Shown here: positions 26,010-34,407 of the stretch, in pieces
How the letters are laid out: the number at the start of each line of letters is the position of its first letter
Position numbering within the stretch: the stretch's first letter is position 1
NCBI RefSeq assembly: GCF_000331535.1
Contig: NZ_AMZN01000093.1
Location: 1 to 41,907, forward strand
Length of the DNA: 41,907 bases
Source of the DNA: Fulvivirga imtechensis AK7
GTDB lineage: Bacteria > Bacteroidota > Bacteroidia > Cytophagales > Cyclobacteriaceae
Direction of reading: 5' to 3'
The notes under the pieces: model-generated
What the model was told of the DNA's origin: nothing
Database searches by the model: none
What the model saw: only the letters and a program-made list of their open reading frames with translations
Made by a program: the position numbers and the translations under genes

Positions 26010-26981
26010 CTATATTCTCTTTTTTATTTCGATTAAATATAGCGTCAACTCCTCCACCTTCTCCAATAGCTTCGCATTCATCTCACCCAGATTCACTCCA
26101 TTTTCTTCTACTTCTTTGGCAGTGGGAATGCCGGGAAGGTGTTTGTTCTTTTTTAAATGGATCTCAAGTTCTTCGAGAGGAGTAAGCTTATAACCCTCTT
26201 TAAAGACATAATCAGGCCAAGGGGAGACGCTTGTCACTTGAACCTCTCTGGCTCCTATTTTTCCTTCTACAGCCAGTTTGAAGGAGCCGATATTTTCCGT
26301 ACCTATTCCCATACTTCCTTTGAAGTATGAATACCCATTATAGCCACTCAGCCAGTGCATCACTTCTTGCGAAGAATTCTGGATGATAAATTTCTTGTTT
26401 CCTTCCAGAGCCAAGTGAGCACTGATTCCCGTGCCGGTTTGCTTGAATACCCATGATCTTTCAGTAGAAAACCTCAAAAGCTCTGCGCCATCACCTGAAG
26501 CGCTAATATCCAATTTGGCGGTGGGTGAAGATGTACCTATCCCAATGTTACCTGTGTTATCAATCACCATCCTATCCTTGTCGCTGTCATCGCTCGTAAA
26601 CCGTCTGAATATGTGGAGTTTTGTAGTATTATTCCCTGTTTCTGTAACTCTTATTCCATAGAGATCTCCTGAGGCCGTTCCTTTAGGATCCAACTGAAAA
26701 CTGGATACCGCACTGATACTGCCCCCGACTAATAATCTTCCGTTGAATGTTCCATTGTCGGCATGAATGGAAGTATGGCTTGTAACCGAGTTCCAAAATC
26801 GAATAACTTTATTATGCCCATCATAAAAAAGCTTCGCATAGGATCCGTCATCGTACGTACTGCTGAAAGGTTGCATTGTCAAATAATTGTTGGTGTGGTT
26901 TAAAACACCACTGTACGTTGTCTGGGCATAATTCCTCAATGCCGGAAAAGTCATAATCAGGATAAGTAAAATTTGCTTCAT
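26010..26981 (-). CDS. Fibre-like repeat protein, paralogue 1 (operon leader, tail lost by frameshift)
   Basis: 323 residues, signal peptide MKQILLILIMTFPALRNYAQ. The body has one clear GIGT unit (NTGNIGIGTSSPTAKLDISA) and a weaker one (SMGIGTENIGSFKLAVEGKI), then the shared C-terminal domain (VSPWPDYVFKEGYKL, HLPGIPTAKEVEENGVNLGE, KLLEKVEELTLYLIEI). Unlike the paralogues it ends at KKRI with no coiled coil. Adding one A to the six-A run (26020-26025) would extend it as KKENIELKKRIEKLEGGSDD to a TAA at 25963-25965, overlapping paralogue 2's start. That tail matches the paralogues in kind, so the present stop is due to a one-base deletion in a homopolymer or a read error. Confidence 0.82.
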   Translation of the reverse strand: MKQILLILIMTFPALRNYAQTTYSGVLNHTNNYLTMQPFSSTYDDGSYAKLFYDGHNKVIRFWNSVTSHTSIHADNGTFNGRLLVGGSISAVSSFQLDPKGTASGDLYGIRVTETGNNTTKLHIFRRFTSDDSDKDRMVIDNTGNIGIGTSSPTAKLDISASGDGAELLRFSTERSWVFKQTGTGISAHLALEGNKKFIIQNSSQEVMHWLSGYNGYSYFKGSMGIGTENIGSFKLAVEGKIGAREVQVTSVSPWPDYVFKEGYKLTPLEELEIHLKKNKHLPGIPTAKEVEENGVNLGEMNAKLLEKVEELTLYLIEIKKRI

Positions 26982-27398
26982 ATATCATTTTTAATATTAA
27001 AATTCACCTTAAACGTCTATACCGATAGCACAAGTATAGCAGGCGCGCGTCTCAAAAAATGAGACTCCACTTTTTATTTTTCAGAAATTTATAATTATGT
27101 ACAAAAAAAGCCGGATAAGCGACTGTTTTTGAAATATGGCGGCAAAATATTGCTTTAAATAATATAATCAAACTTATTTTAAATAAAATATTAAAAATAA
27201 TAATAACAACTTATTTAAATGTTCAAACATCCTTATATTTAAGAGTCACTATCCAATTTAGTCACCTACAAGAGTAAGGGGAATAAAAATATAATTACAG
27301 GATGTATCATTAAATATAAATAGAGGAATAATAACGGTAGGAATAGCTCAAGATGGAATATAAAAGTCAGCTAAGAAATGAAAATGCTTTATAATTGA
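26982..27398 (-). promoter_or_regulatory. AT-rich upstream region of the fibre operon
   Basis: 417 bases without a gene. On the minus strand TATACTTG (27031-27038), seven of eight to the -7 consensus, lies 49 bases before the first operon ATG; a TTG at 27053-27055 is at a short spacing. GTCTCA-AAAAA-TGAGAC (27049-27065) is a small perfect hairpin overlapping that TTG and could be an operator. From 27160 to 27390 the DNA is extremely AT-rich with runs of TTTAAATAA type; I see nothing else defined there. Confidence 0.35.
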
Positions 27399-28934
27399 TC
27401 ACTCATAAATCACCTTATTCACAAAAAATACTTCTCTTGCAGGTATGGCAGTGCCGGTGCTTTTGATATTTTGAACTCCGTAGGTAAAAAAAACATTTCC
27501 ATACCACTTTTCCAGTCCCTCGATCTTTGTCTTGGCTTCTAATGCCTCACTGGTCTCAATAGTCAGCCGGACCTTACTCTCCTCTTTGCCCTCTAACACT
27601 TCGCTGCCCCTGATTATTTTGGACCTGATGGCATCATCAAATACATATAGCAATACAATTTTATCCCGCTCAATGTCTACCTGCACAAACTGCTCAAGTT
27701 CAAAAGATATGACATCATTGATCTCAAAGCTGTTGTCCCACAGCAGGTTACCTTTTTTATCAAACCCCAAGATAACCGCGTGGGTATATCTATAGCCATC
27801 AAAAATTAAGTTGGAGTGGTAAATGCCGCGATTCACCGTCCAAACCGAATTAAAAAGACCTGAATTGCTATTGACAGTTCTATATTTAGGGTAAAAGGCT
27901 TCACCCAGCAAAATATACTGATCATCACTTTTGATCAGCTCATGTACGAGTAAGCGATAGTTGAACCGGAGTTTTTTATTCTTGAACTTTTTACGCTCTA
28001 TCCTGTTCAGTACCCTGCGTTCGCGTTTGGCCTTCATATACCTGAAGAAGTTTTTCAGCTCGCCATAGTTGTAAAATTTGATCTGCTGCTCCCCATATTC
28101 ATTGATGTTGGCTACAAAAATTCCCCGGGAATATTCAGAATATCGCTTTCCATATACTCCGGCTATTAACTGTGCCTGCCCATCCAACGATTGTCCACGT
28201 CCAAATAACAGTCCCTTTGATTTTTCGGTATCCAATACAATTTTTTTGATCAGATTTCCATTGCTGTCGAAAGTGCTGATAAAAAGGGTCATCACCTTTT
28301 CCAATGTCCTTCCCTTTAAAATGACATCAAAAGTATCATCCGGGTTGATCTTTATCTCTATAAGTTCTGACCGCTCGTTGAACAGTCCCGGCAGTACCCT
28401 CGGGACATTTTTCTCCAGATCATACAGTATTACTAAAGGACGGTAGTTGTAGTATCCTCCCACAAGTACTGAGGCGTTATTCAATACCTTAAAGCTTTGA
28501 AGGGCAAAAGGAATAAAATTTCGAATGGTAGTAGTGGCAACAGCGCCACTGGAGGCGGTAAGGGTAAATAGTTCGAGATTACGCTTACTAAGGTTTTGAC
28601 TTCTGAAGAGCAGGTACAACTGATCATTTTCAAAGTACCGCCCCAGCAGTGTCAGATCGGCAGGAATAAAATATTCCTTCTTCCATAGAGCATTAAGCGC
28701 TGTATCCAGCTTAATTATTTCCCACAGTTGATCACCTGTCTTGTGGGTATTTTCTTTCTCCCTAAAGAGCAAAAGTCCTCCCTCACCCGCAGACACGACT
28801 TCAAAATCATGTCCGCCAGGTATTTCCACTTCAAAGCGTGCTGGCTGCGCTATCTGCCCGATGACCGTCAGAGTTGATATCACAAGCAAAATAAGCAGCA
28901 GGCAACAACGAAATAATTTGTTGTATTTATTCAA
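27399..28934 (-). CDS. Exported hypothetical protein, tandem paralogue B
   Basis: 511 residues if started at the TTG at 28934, which overlaps the upstream stop by eight bases and gives the signal peptide MNKYNKLFRCCLLLILLVIS; an ATG at 28979 inside the upstream gene would add 15 residues. The mature protein is homologous along its length to the gene upstream: FEVVSAGEGGLLLFRE, LWEIIKLDTALNALWKKEYF, VRVLPGLF-type strands, the basic stretch RRVLNRIERKKFKNKKLRFN and the end REVFFVNKVIYE. The repeated beta strands suggest a propeller-like fold, but I recognise no family. No lipobox or T9SS domain is seen. Confidence 0.75.
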   Translation of the reverse strand: MNKYNKLFRCCLLLILLVISTLTVIGQIAQPARFEVEIPGGHDFEVVSAGEGGLLLFREKENTHKTGDQLWEIIKLDTALNALWKKEYFIPADLTLLGRYFENDQLYLLFRSQNLSKRNLELFTLTASSGAVATTTIRNFIPFALQSFKVLNNASVLVGGYYNYRPLVILYDLEKNVPRVLPGLFNERSELIEIKINPDDTFDVILKGRTLEKVMTLFISTFDSNGNLIKKIVLDTEKSKGLLFGRGQSLDGQAQLIAGVYGKRYSEYSRGIFVANINEYGEQQIKFYNYGELKNFFRYMKAKRERRVLNRIERKKFKNKKLRFNYRLLVHELIKSDDQYILLGEAFYPKYRTVNSNSGLFNSVWTVNRGIYHSNLIFDGYRYTHAVILGFDKKGNLLWDNSFEINDVISFELEQFVQVDIERDKIVLLYVFDDAIRSKIIRGSEVLEGKEESKVRLTIETSEALEAKTKIEGLEKWYGNVFFTYGVQNIKSTGTAIPAREVFFVNKVIYE

Positions 28935-30498
28935 ATGCCACTTTATTGATAAACAAAACACTTCTCCTATTCTCAACATCCGGATTTGCCTTATTTTCCA
29001 CGCGATGGTAGCCCCATACCAGAAAATAATCGCCATACCAATAATGGGTTTTCCCTACACCATCGTAGGTATGTACTATCTTATCATTTTCATACAATAA
29101 ATGAATACCCTCTTTCCCACTTGTTAATGTTTCCGATTGATCAACAACTTTATAATTCAACGCTTCTTCAGATTTATAAAGTAGATTTACATTGTTTGCT
29201 GATTCATAGAAGTCTACAATCTGCTCAAGTGAATATGTTTCAACATCTTCTACTTTTATACTATTATCCCAAATGAGCTCACCTTTATTATCCAACTTTA
29301 CGATTACAGATTCTAAATATTTAAAATGTGTGGCATCATCAACATTGGCCAACGGGCTGCTACGCTTCACATATCTTTGATTCGCGGCATTGGAAAAATC
29401 CTGATAGCCGGTATTGAAGCCATAACCATAGTAGGGATTATAGCTCCTTGAATTAATTCCATCAGACTGAGGGTTATAAATTTCCGCTGCCAATATATAG
29501 CCATCGTCCTTTTTCCTAACCTCATGCATCAACAATCGGGAACGGTATCTAAACTCCTTGCCACGCGCCAGCTTGCGGTCAATCCTTCTTTTTATTCTGG
29601 CGGCCCTTCTTGATCCCATATAGTCAAAGAAGTGTTCAAGCTCTGTGAAATTATAAAACCGCACAATATCCTGCTGCCCCTCCGGTTTTACGATAGCAAA
29701 ATAAATCCCCTGAGCATAATTGGAAGATGAGCTGCCATATGTACCCGTAACGGCAATATTTCCATTCACAAAATCAGTGGTCTTCCCGCTGAGCAACCTG
29801 TAATTTTCCTTTAGTTCGAGAGACTTTTCAAATAGCATGGTGCCCTCCGGGGCGTATGTGCGTAGCCGTAAAATATAGCCCTGATAGGTCTTTTCAAGTG
29901 TTAGAATATTAAAAGTGGAATTATCATTGGTCCGCAGGTCGACAATATCGCTTCTATCCTTGAAAAACCCGGGGACTACTGCTGCCCGGTTCTCGCCTAT
30001 TTGATAAGTTACCACTGTTGGGCTGTACCGCACATAACCGGCCAACACCAGATGATCTTTCACTACGGTAAGGTGAGACAGCTCAAGCGCCAATTCATTT
30101 TTAATGTCATAACTCCTGACTTCCTCGCTTAACAGGTGAATAGTTACCAGGTGGAAGTCGCTGACCGCAGATTCACTTTGAGTAAAGATAAGGTACAGCT
30201 TGCTGTCGTAGAGATCAAATCCTTTAAATATGTAACGATTATCAATGGCCAGCTCTTTTTTGTATCGTTCAGCCATTGCGGTATCCAGCGTAGTGATCTC
30301 CCAAATATCTCCCTCACCTTTTCTATACTCGTCCGTATCCCTGAAAATAACCAATCCATCGCGCCCAGCGGGTAGCACGTTGAAATAATCGTCATTATTC
30401 TTTTTCTCCAGTTCATAACGCTCCAACTGCCTCAGTTGTGGGTATACAGTATGGACCAATGTTGTAACTAGGATGACCGACAGTATATATTTTTTCAT
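28927..30498 (-). CDS. Exported hypothetical protein, tandem paralogue A
   Basis: 523 residues from ATG 30498 (an ATG two codons earlier is possible), signal peptide MKKYILSVILVTTLVHTVYP. It aligns with paralogue B: YFNVLPAGRDGLVIFRDTDE, IWEITTLDTAMAERYKKELA, AAVVPGFFKDRSDIVDLRTN, RRAARIKRRIDRKLARGKEF, HLLYENDKIVHTY and the end RRSVLFINKVAFE. It has an insert rich in Tyr, Asn and Gly (SYNPYYGYGFNTGYQDFSNA) that B lacks. The function is unknown; both are presumed periplasmic or surface proteins made as a translationally coupled pair. Confidence 0.8.
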   Translation of the reverse strand: MKKYILSVILVTTLVHTVYPQLRQLERYELEKKNNDDYFNVLPAGRDGLVIFRDTDEYRKGEGDIWEITTLDTAMAERYKKELAIDNRYIFKGFDLYDSKLYLIFTQSESAVSDFHLVTIHLLSEEVRSYDIKNELALELSHLTVVKDHLVLAGYVRYSPTVVTYQIGENRAAVVPGFFKDRSDIVDLRTNDNSTFNILTLEKTYQGYILRLRTYAPEGTMLFEKSLELKENYRLLSGKTTDFVNGNIAVTGTYGSSSSNYAQGIYFAIVKPEGQQDIVRFYNFTELEHFFDYMGSRRAARIKRRIDRKLARGKEFRYRSRLLMHEVRKKDDGYILAAEIYNPQSDGINSRSYNPYYGYGFNTGYQDFSNAANQRYVKRSSPLANVDDATHFKYLESVIVKLDNKGELIWDNSIKVEDVETYSLEQIVDFYESANNVNLLYKSEEALNYKVVDQSETLTSGKEGIHLLYENDKIVHTYDGVGKTHYWYGDYFLVWGYHRVENKANPDVENRRSVLFINKVAFE

Positions 30499-30574
30499 AT
30501 GCATGCTTGTATGGAGTCGTCAGTGTTGATGTATTCAGAGGCCCCAAAGGCATTCCACTTGTCTTGCCAAATTT

Positions 30575-30610
30575 TACTCATGACTCACGACTCTGTACTC
30601 AAGACTCTTC
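30575..30610. repeat. Quasi-tandem ACTC spacer
   Basis: The stretch is made of irregular GACTC and ACTCA units (ACTCATGACTCACGACTCTG then TACTCAAGACTC), ending at the stop of the EVE-domain gene. It is one of several simple spacer families in the window. Confidence 0.5.
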
Positions 30611-31014
30611 TATTCACTCATACCTAAGATAATATCAAATTCTTCTTTTTTCACTGGTTGTACTGACAAACGAGAATTTCTCACCAATACCATTTGCTCC
30701 AGTCTTTTATCATTTTTGATATCATCAAGCGTAACGCTGCTTTTCAATTGTTGGTAAGGAGCCACATCCACTACCACCCATCTTTCATCATCAGTACTGG
30801 GGTCCTGGTAATATTCTTTTACAATTTTCGCCACACCAACAACTGCCTTTTCATTAACACTATGGTAAAAAAGTGCCAGGTCGCCTTCTTTCATAGCTTT
30901 CATATTGTTTCGCGCCTGGTAATTCCTTACTCCATCCCAATGTGTCCGCTTATCCCTAACCAGGTCATCCCACGAATAGGTTCCCGGCTCAGATTTCATT
31001 AACCAATAGTTCAT
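30610..31014 (-). CDS. EVE domain-containing protein
   Basis: 134 residues. The whole protein is an EVE domain, a PUA-like fold related to YTH and ASCH domains, thought to bind modified bases in nucleic acid. The typical features are present: MNYWLMKSEPGTYSWDDLVR, HWDGVRNYQARNNM, MKEGDLALFYHSVNEKAVVG, and the closing LVRNSRLSVQPVKKEEFDII. It is soluble and cytoplasmic. It diverges from the PolX-like gene with an 82-base gap. The link to DNA repair or RNA is family knowledge, not shown here. Confidence 0.93.
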   Translation of the reverse strand: MNYWLMKSEPGTYSWDDLVRDKRTHWDGVRNYQARNNMKAMKEGDLALFYHSVNEKAVVGVAKIVKEYYQDPSTDDERWVVVDVAPYQQLKSSVTLDDIKNDKRLEQMVLVRNSRLSVQPVKKEEFDIILGMSE

Positions 31015-31096
31015 TGAATTATTCTTTTTCGTTAATACGTTTTTATAAATTTACACAATTATCGGTACTGCAAAATATAATTAAAAATTAATAGCC

Positions 31097-32818
31097 TTGG
31101 ATAACAAAAGCATCATCAGATTGATCAGACATAGCGTAGCGCTCATGGAACTACACGGGGAAAGCGACTCTAAAATTAAAGCATACAACAATGCACTTTT
31201 TAACCTGGAAAGGGAAACCAATGCTTTGTCAGAGATGAGTTGTGTGGAATTGGAGGAGATCAATGGTGTAGGAAAAAGCATAGCTGCCGCTATTGAGGAA
31301 ATTTGCAAAACCGGAACATCGACAACCATAGAAAAACTGACAGGAGAAACCCCTGAAGGCGTCATAGAAATGCTTGACATTAAAGGCATAGGCGCCAAAA
31401 AGATCCGGCAGTTATGGAAAGAGCTGGATATTGAAAGCTGTGATGCCCTGTTACAAGCGATTGATGAAGGAAAGCTGGCCAAGCTAAAGGGGTTTGGCGA
31501 AAAGACACAGGCTAACCTGAAAGAGGCTATTTTATATAAACGGCAACATGCGGGCAAAGTGCTTTACGCAGAAGCCGAAGTGTTGATGAACTTTTTGAAG
31601 AAAAACATTACCGAACACTTTCCTGATATTTTGATCTCAGAAAGTGGCGCTTTTCGCAGAAGAGTGGAGATCATTGATGAGTTGACTTTGGTTATTGGCA
31701 GTGAAAATATCAATGCCGTAAACGCGTATATTAACACCATTGATGGTTTGACCTATCTAAAGAAACAATCCAGCCCGTTTAACTGGCGTGGAACTTTCGA
31801 GGGAGCAAACCTGCCGGTAAGAATAAGATTTACCTCCCGTTCAGAGTTCTATAAAATACTTTTCATCACCACAGGTTCTAATGTTCATATCCACCACCCT
31901 ATCAACGAAGACGACAGTCTGTACAGCCTCATAAAAAGCTCTGCTGATATACCTTCCGAGCAAGCCATTTATGACCTGGCCGAATTGCCGTTTATCGAAC
32001 CCGAGATCAGGGAAGGACAGTTTGAATTTGAAAGCGCCACCAACAATGCCCTGCCTCAACTTATCAAGATGAAAGATCTAAAAGGTATTCTTCACAATCA
32101 CAGCACCTATAGCGATGGGAAACACAGCATTGAAGAGATGGCCCGCTATTGCAAGGAACTGGGGTATGAGTATCTTGGCATTTCAGATCACAGTAAATCA
32201 TCATTTTACTATGCTAATGGCCTATACGAAAACAGGGTAAAGGACCAACAGAAAGAAATTGATGAGCTGAATATTGCTATGGCCCCTTTCAGGATCTTCA
32301 AAGGTATAGAGTGTGATATTTTACCGGATGGAACTTTAGACTATGACAATGATACCTTAGCCACTTTTGATTTTATAGTGGCATCCATACATTCTGTATT
32401 GAATATGGATATCCAAAAGGCCACTCAAAGGTTGGTCACCGCCATTGAAAATCCCTTTACCACAATTCTTGGGCACATGACCGGACGTCTCCTACTGCAG
32501 AGAGATGGCTATCCGGTAGACCATAAAGCAATTATTGATGCCTGTGCTAAAAACAATGTGGTGATTGAGGTAAATGCTCACCCCCGCAGGCTTGACATTG
32601 ATTGGCGTTGGATCTATTATGCCCTGCAAAAGGGGGTTATGTTGAGTATTAACCCTGATGCTCATGCCCGGGAGGGTTATCATGACATGCGCTATGGCAT
32701 ACTTGCAGCCCGCAAGGGAGGTCTAACAAAAGACATGAATCTAAACAGCCTGACACTGAGTGAAATAGACCAATACTTCAGAAATAAGAAGGAAAGGGCA
32801 TTGGAAGCAGTTACATAA
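31097..32818 (+). CDS. PolX-like HhH/PHP protein with degenerate polymerase site
   Basis: 573 residues from a TTG at 31097, which places IIRLIRHSVALMELHGESDS as PolX proteins begin; the first ATG would cut this helix. Layout: helix-hairpin-helix repeats (LEEINGVGKSIAAAIEEI, LDIKGIGAKKIRQLW, LKGFGEKTQANL), a nucleotidyltransferase-like region to about 310, and a PHP domain from 330. The PHP metal motifs are intact: HNHSTYSDGKH (His333, His335), YLGISDHS, GIECDIL, SIHS, GHMTGR, VNAHPRR and NPDAH. The usual polymerase metal motif G-D-x-D is replaced by DELT within EIIDELTLVI (191-200), so polymerisation is probably lost while 3'-5' exonuclease or phosphoesterase activity may remain. Confidence 0.88.
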   Translation: MDNKSIIRLIRHSVALMELHGESDSKIKAYNNALFNLERETNALSEMSCVELEEINGVGKSIAAAIEEICKTGTSTTIEKLTGETPEGVIEMLDIKGIGAKKIRQLWKELDIESCDALLQAIDEGKLAKLKGFGEKTQANLKEAILYKRQHAGKVLYAEAEVLMNFLKKNITEHFPDILISESGAFRRRVEIIDELTLVIGSENINAVNAYINTIDGLTYLKKQSSPFNWRGTFEGANLPVRIRFTSRSEFYKILFITTGSNVHIHHPINEDDSLYSLIKSSADIPSEQAIYDLAELPFIEPEIREGQFEFESATNNALPQLIKMKDLKGILHNHSTYSDGKHSIEEMARYCKELGYEYLGISDHSKSSFYYANGLYENRVKDQQKEIDELNIAMAPFRIFKGIECDILPDGTLDYDNDTLATFDFIVASIHSVLNMDIQKATQRLVTAIENPFTTILGHMTGRLLLQRDGYPVDHKAIIDACAKNNVVIEVNAHPRRLDIDWRWIYYALQKGVMLSINPDAHAREGYHDMRYGILAARKGGLTKDMNLNSLTLSEIDQYFRNKKERALEAVT

Positions 32819-32860
32819 ACAGTTACTGTAGGTAGTATTTGCCTACTAGATAAATTGAAA

Positions 32861-32889
32861 GTTGGCAATCGGCAAAAGCAATAGGCAAA
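32861..32889. repeat. Short quasi-repeat spacer (GGCAA type)
   Basis: GTTGGCAATCGGCAAAAGCA followed by ATAGGCAAA. It matches the inverted spacer at 4929-4965 and resembles 4037-4064. It lies between the PolX-like gene and the GT9 gene; no function is seen. Confidence 0.55.
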
Positions 32890-32965
32890 CTGGATTATCA
32901 ATTTATTTTACAACTTTGGAGCAATTATAAATCCTTATTTGTTGAGTGACGTAAGTTAACCATTA

Positions 32966-33979
32966 ATGAGTCTGAAAGTTTTAGTCATACGTTTTTCATC
33001 TATTGGAGATATTGTGCTCACCACACCCGTAGTGCGTAACCTTAAAACTCAATTGGATGACCCTCAGATACACTACTGCACTAAGGAACAATTTAGGTCA
33101 ATTGTAGAGCCCAACCCCTATATTGATAAAATACATTATCTAAAAGACAGTCTTGGCGACCTTATTAAAGCGTTGAAAACGGAAAAATTTGACTATGTTA
33201 TTGATCTGCATCGTAATTTAAGAACACGGATAATTAAAACCAGACTCGGAGTAAAAAGCTACTCATTTGATAAACTCAACTGGGAAAAGTGGCTGATGGT
33301 GAACCTCAAGATCAACAAACTACCCAACAGGCACATCGTAGAAAGATATATGGATACGGTAAAACCATTGGGAGTTAAGATCGACAGCCTCGGCCTCGAT
33401 TACTTCATCCCGGAAAAGGATATAGTACCTTTGGAGTGGCTACCGGAAACGCATAGAAAAGAATACATAGCCTATGCCATAGGCGCCCAACACAATACAA
33501 AAAAGCTTCCTCTGAAACGGATGATCGAACTGTGTGATAAGATCAATAAGCCCATCGTTCTACTGGGAGGCCCGGGAGATGCAGAAACAGGCGAAGCCAT
33601 TCGGCAGTTTTTCGAAAAAACAGAGAAGTCCGCTCCTATGGAAGAAGGATTGATGCGGATGAACAAAAAGACCATCATTTACAATGCCTGCGGAAAATAC
33701 AATTTAAATCAGTCTGCTTCACTGGTAAAACAAGCACGCTACGTTTTCACACATGATACAGGGCTGATGCATATTGCAGCGGCTTTTAAAAAAGAGATAT
33801 TCAGCATCTGGGGAAACACCATTCCTTTATTTGGGATGTACCCTTTTAGAACAAAATTCACAGTTTTTGAAAATAACAAGCTAGACTGCAGGCCTTGTTC
33901 TAAAATAGGTTACGAAAAGTGTCCGAAGGGGCATTTTAAATGCATGAATAATATCAATTTTGACTTTTACTTGCCATAG
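32966..33979 (+). CDS. Glycosyltransferase family 9 protein (heptosyltransferase-like)
   Basis: 337 residues, start ATG 32966. The N-terminus MSLKVLVIRFSSIGDIVLTT is the GT9 signature, and the C-terminal donor site is present (YVFTHDTGLMHIAAAFKKEI then SIWGNTIPLFGMYPF). GT9 enzymes add heptose or related sugars to the lipopolysaccharide core at the inner membrane. Four cysteines near the end (LDCRPCSKIGYEKCPKGHFK) could bind metal. It stands alone; no other LPS gene is adjacent, so the sugar and acceptor are not known. Confidence 0.92.
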   Translation: MSLKVLVIRFSSIGDIVLTTPVVRNLKTQLDDPQIHYCTKEQFRSIVEPNPYIDKIHYLKDSLGDLIKALKTEKFDYVIDLHRNLRTRIIKTRLGVKSYSFDKLNWEKWLMVNLKINKLPNRHIVERYMDTVKPLGVKIDSLGLDYFIPEKDIVPLEWLPETHRKEYIAYAIGAQHNTKKLPLKRMIELCDKINKPIVLLGGPGDAETGEAIRQFFEKTEKSAPMEEGLMRMNKKTIIYNACGKYNLNQSASLVKQARYVFTHDTGLMHIAAAFKKEIFSIWGNTIPLFGMYPFRTKFTVFENNKLDCRPCSKIGYEKCPKGHFKCMNNINFDFYLP

Positions 33980-34239
33980 TTATTTGGAAAAGCCGCGGGG
34001 AATTATTATAATTGACCTCATGAAGGCTCTAAATGCACCTCTATACAGATTCATTTCCATCTCAGCAAAACCACTGAGCCTTCTTAATCTTCAGCCCATT
34101 TTTGATTGTTAGACTTACATTTTCAGGATCAATCAGTACGTAAGGTTTTTTACGGATTTTAATTTCTAATTCTGATGATGTATGAAGTCTACTATATCTA
34201 AGGTAGTTGGTATATCCATTTTTGACATATACCTTTTTC
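33980..34239. other. Intergenic region with a weak minus-strand open frame
   Basis: No convincing gene. On the minus strand 34062-34235 is open for 57 codons without a start (YVKNGYTNYLRYSRL ... SELEIKIRKKPYVLIDPENV ... KKAQWFC) and looks protein-like, but it is AT-rich and Lys-rich and may be chance; it could be the end of a decayed gene. On the plus strand an ORF from 34182 runs through element copy 3 to 34538. Confidence 0.25.
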
Positions 34240-34407
34240 TAAATAGTGTTTGTAAGAAAACTCTAAGAGGCTTTAAGAAAACGTTAAGGTCAAGGCTTGT
34301 GAAATGCCAAGAAGCTGGAGTCCCGTACAGTTGTCACAGTTGTCGGGATGAGCATTTTTGGGACGAGCATAACGCAGACATTGGCGTTTTCTTAGAGACA
34401 CTAAATA
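34240..34407 (+). mobile_element. Short inverted-repeat element, copy 3
   Basis: The element body is 34246-34401 (156 bp). The ends GTGTTTGTAAGAAAAC and GTTTTCTTAGAGACAC are inverted repeats with two mismatches in 16. It is flanked by a perfect 6-bp duplication TAAATA (34240-34245 and 34402-34407). The centre has TCCCG...CGGGA enclosing two ACAGTTGT units. Element plus one duplicated target is 162 bp, 54 codons, so the insertion keeps the frame of the ORF 34182-34538. It lies about 230 bases before susC. Confidence 0.87.

Noticed and set aside
17172-26981. Prophage tail-fibre cluster or contractile injection system
   Set aside because: Every intact fibre protein has a Sec signal peptide, and no capsid, sheath, baseplate, portal, integrase or lysis gene is present. 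The similarity is limited to GIGT-type repeats.
31081-31557. 158-codon minus-strand ORF opposite the PolX-like gene
   Set aside because: It is antisense to the conserved helix-hairpin-helix region, serine- and leucine-rich, with no motif.
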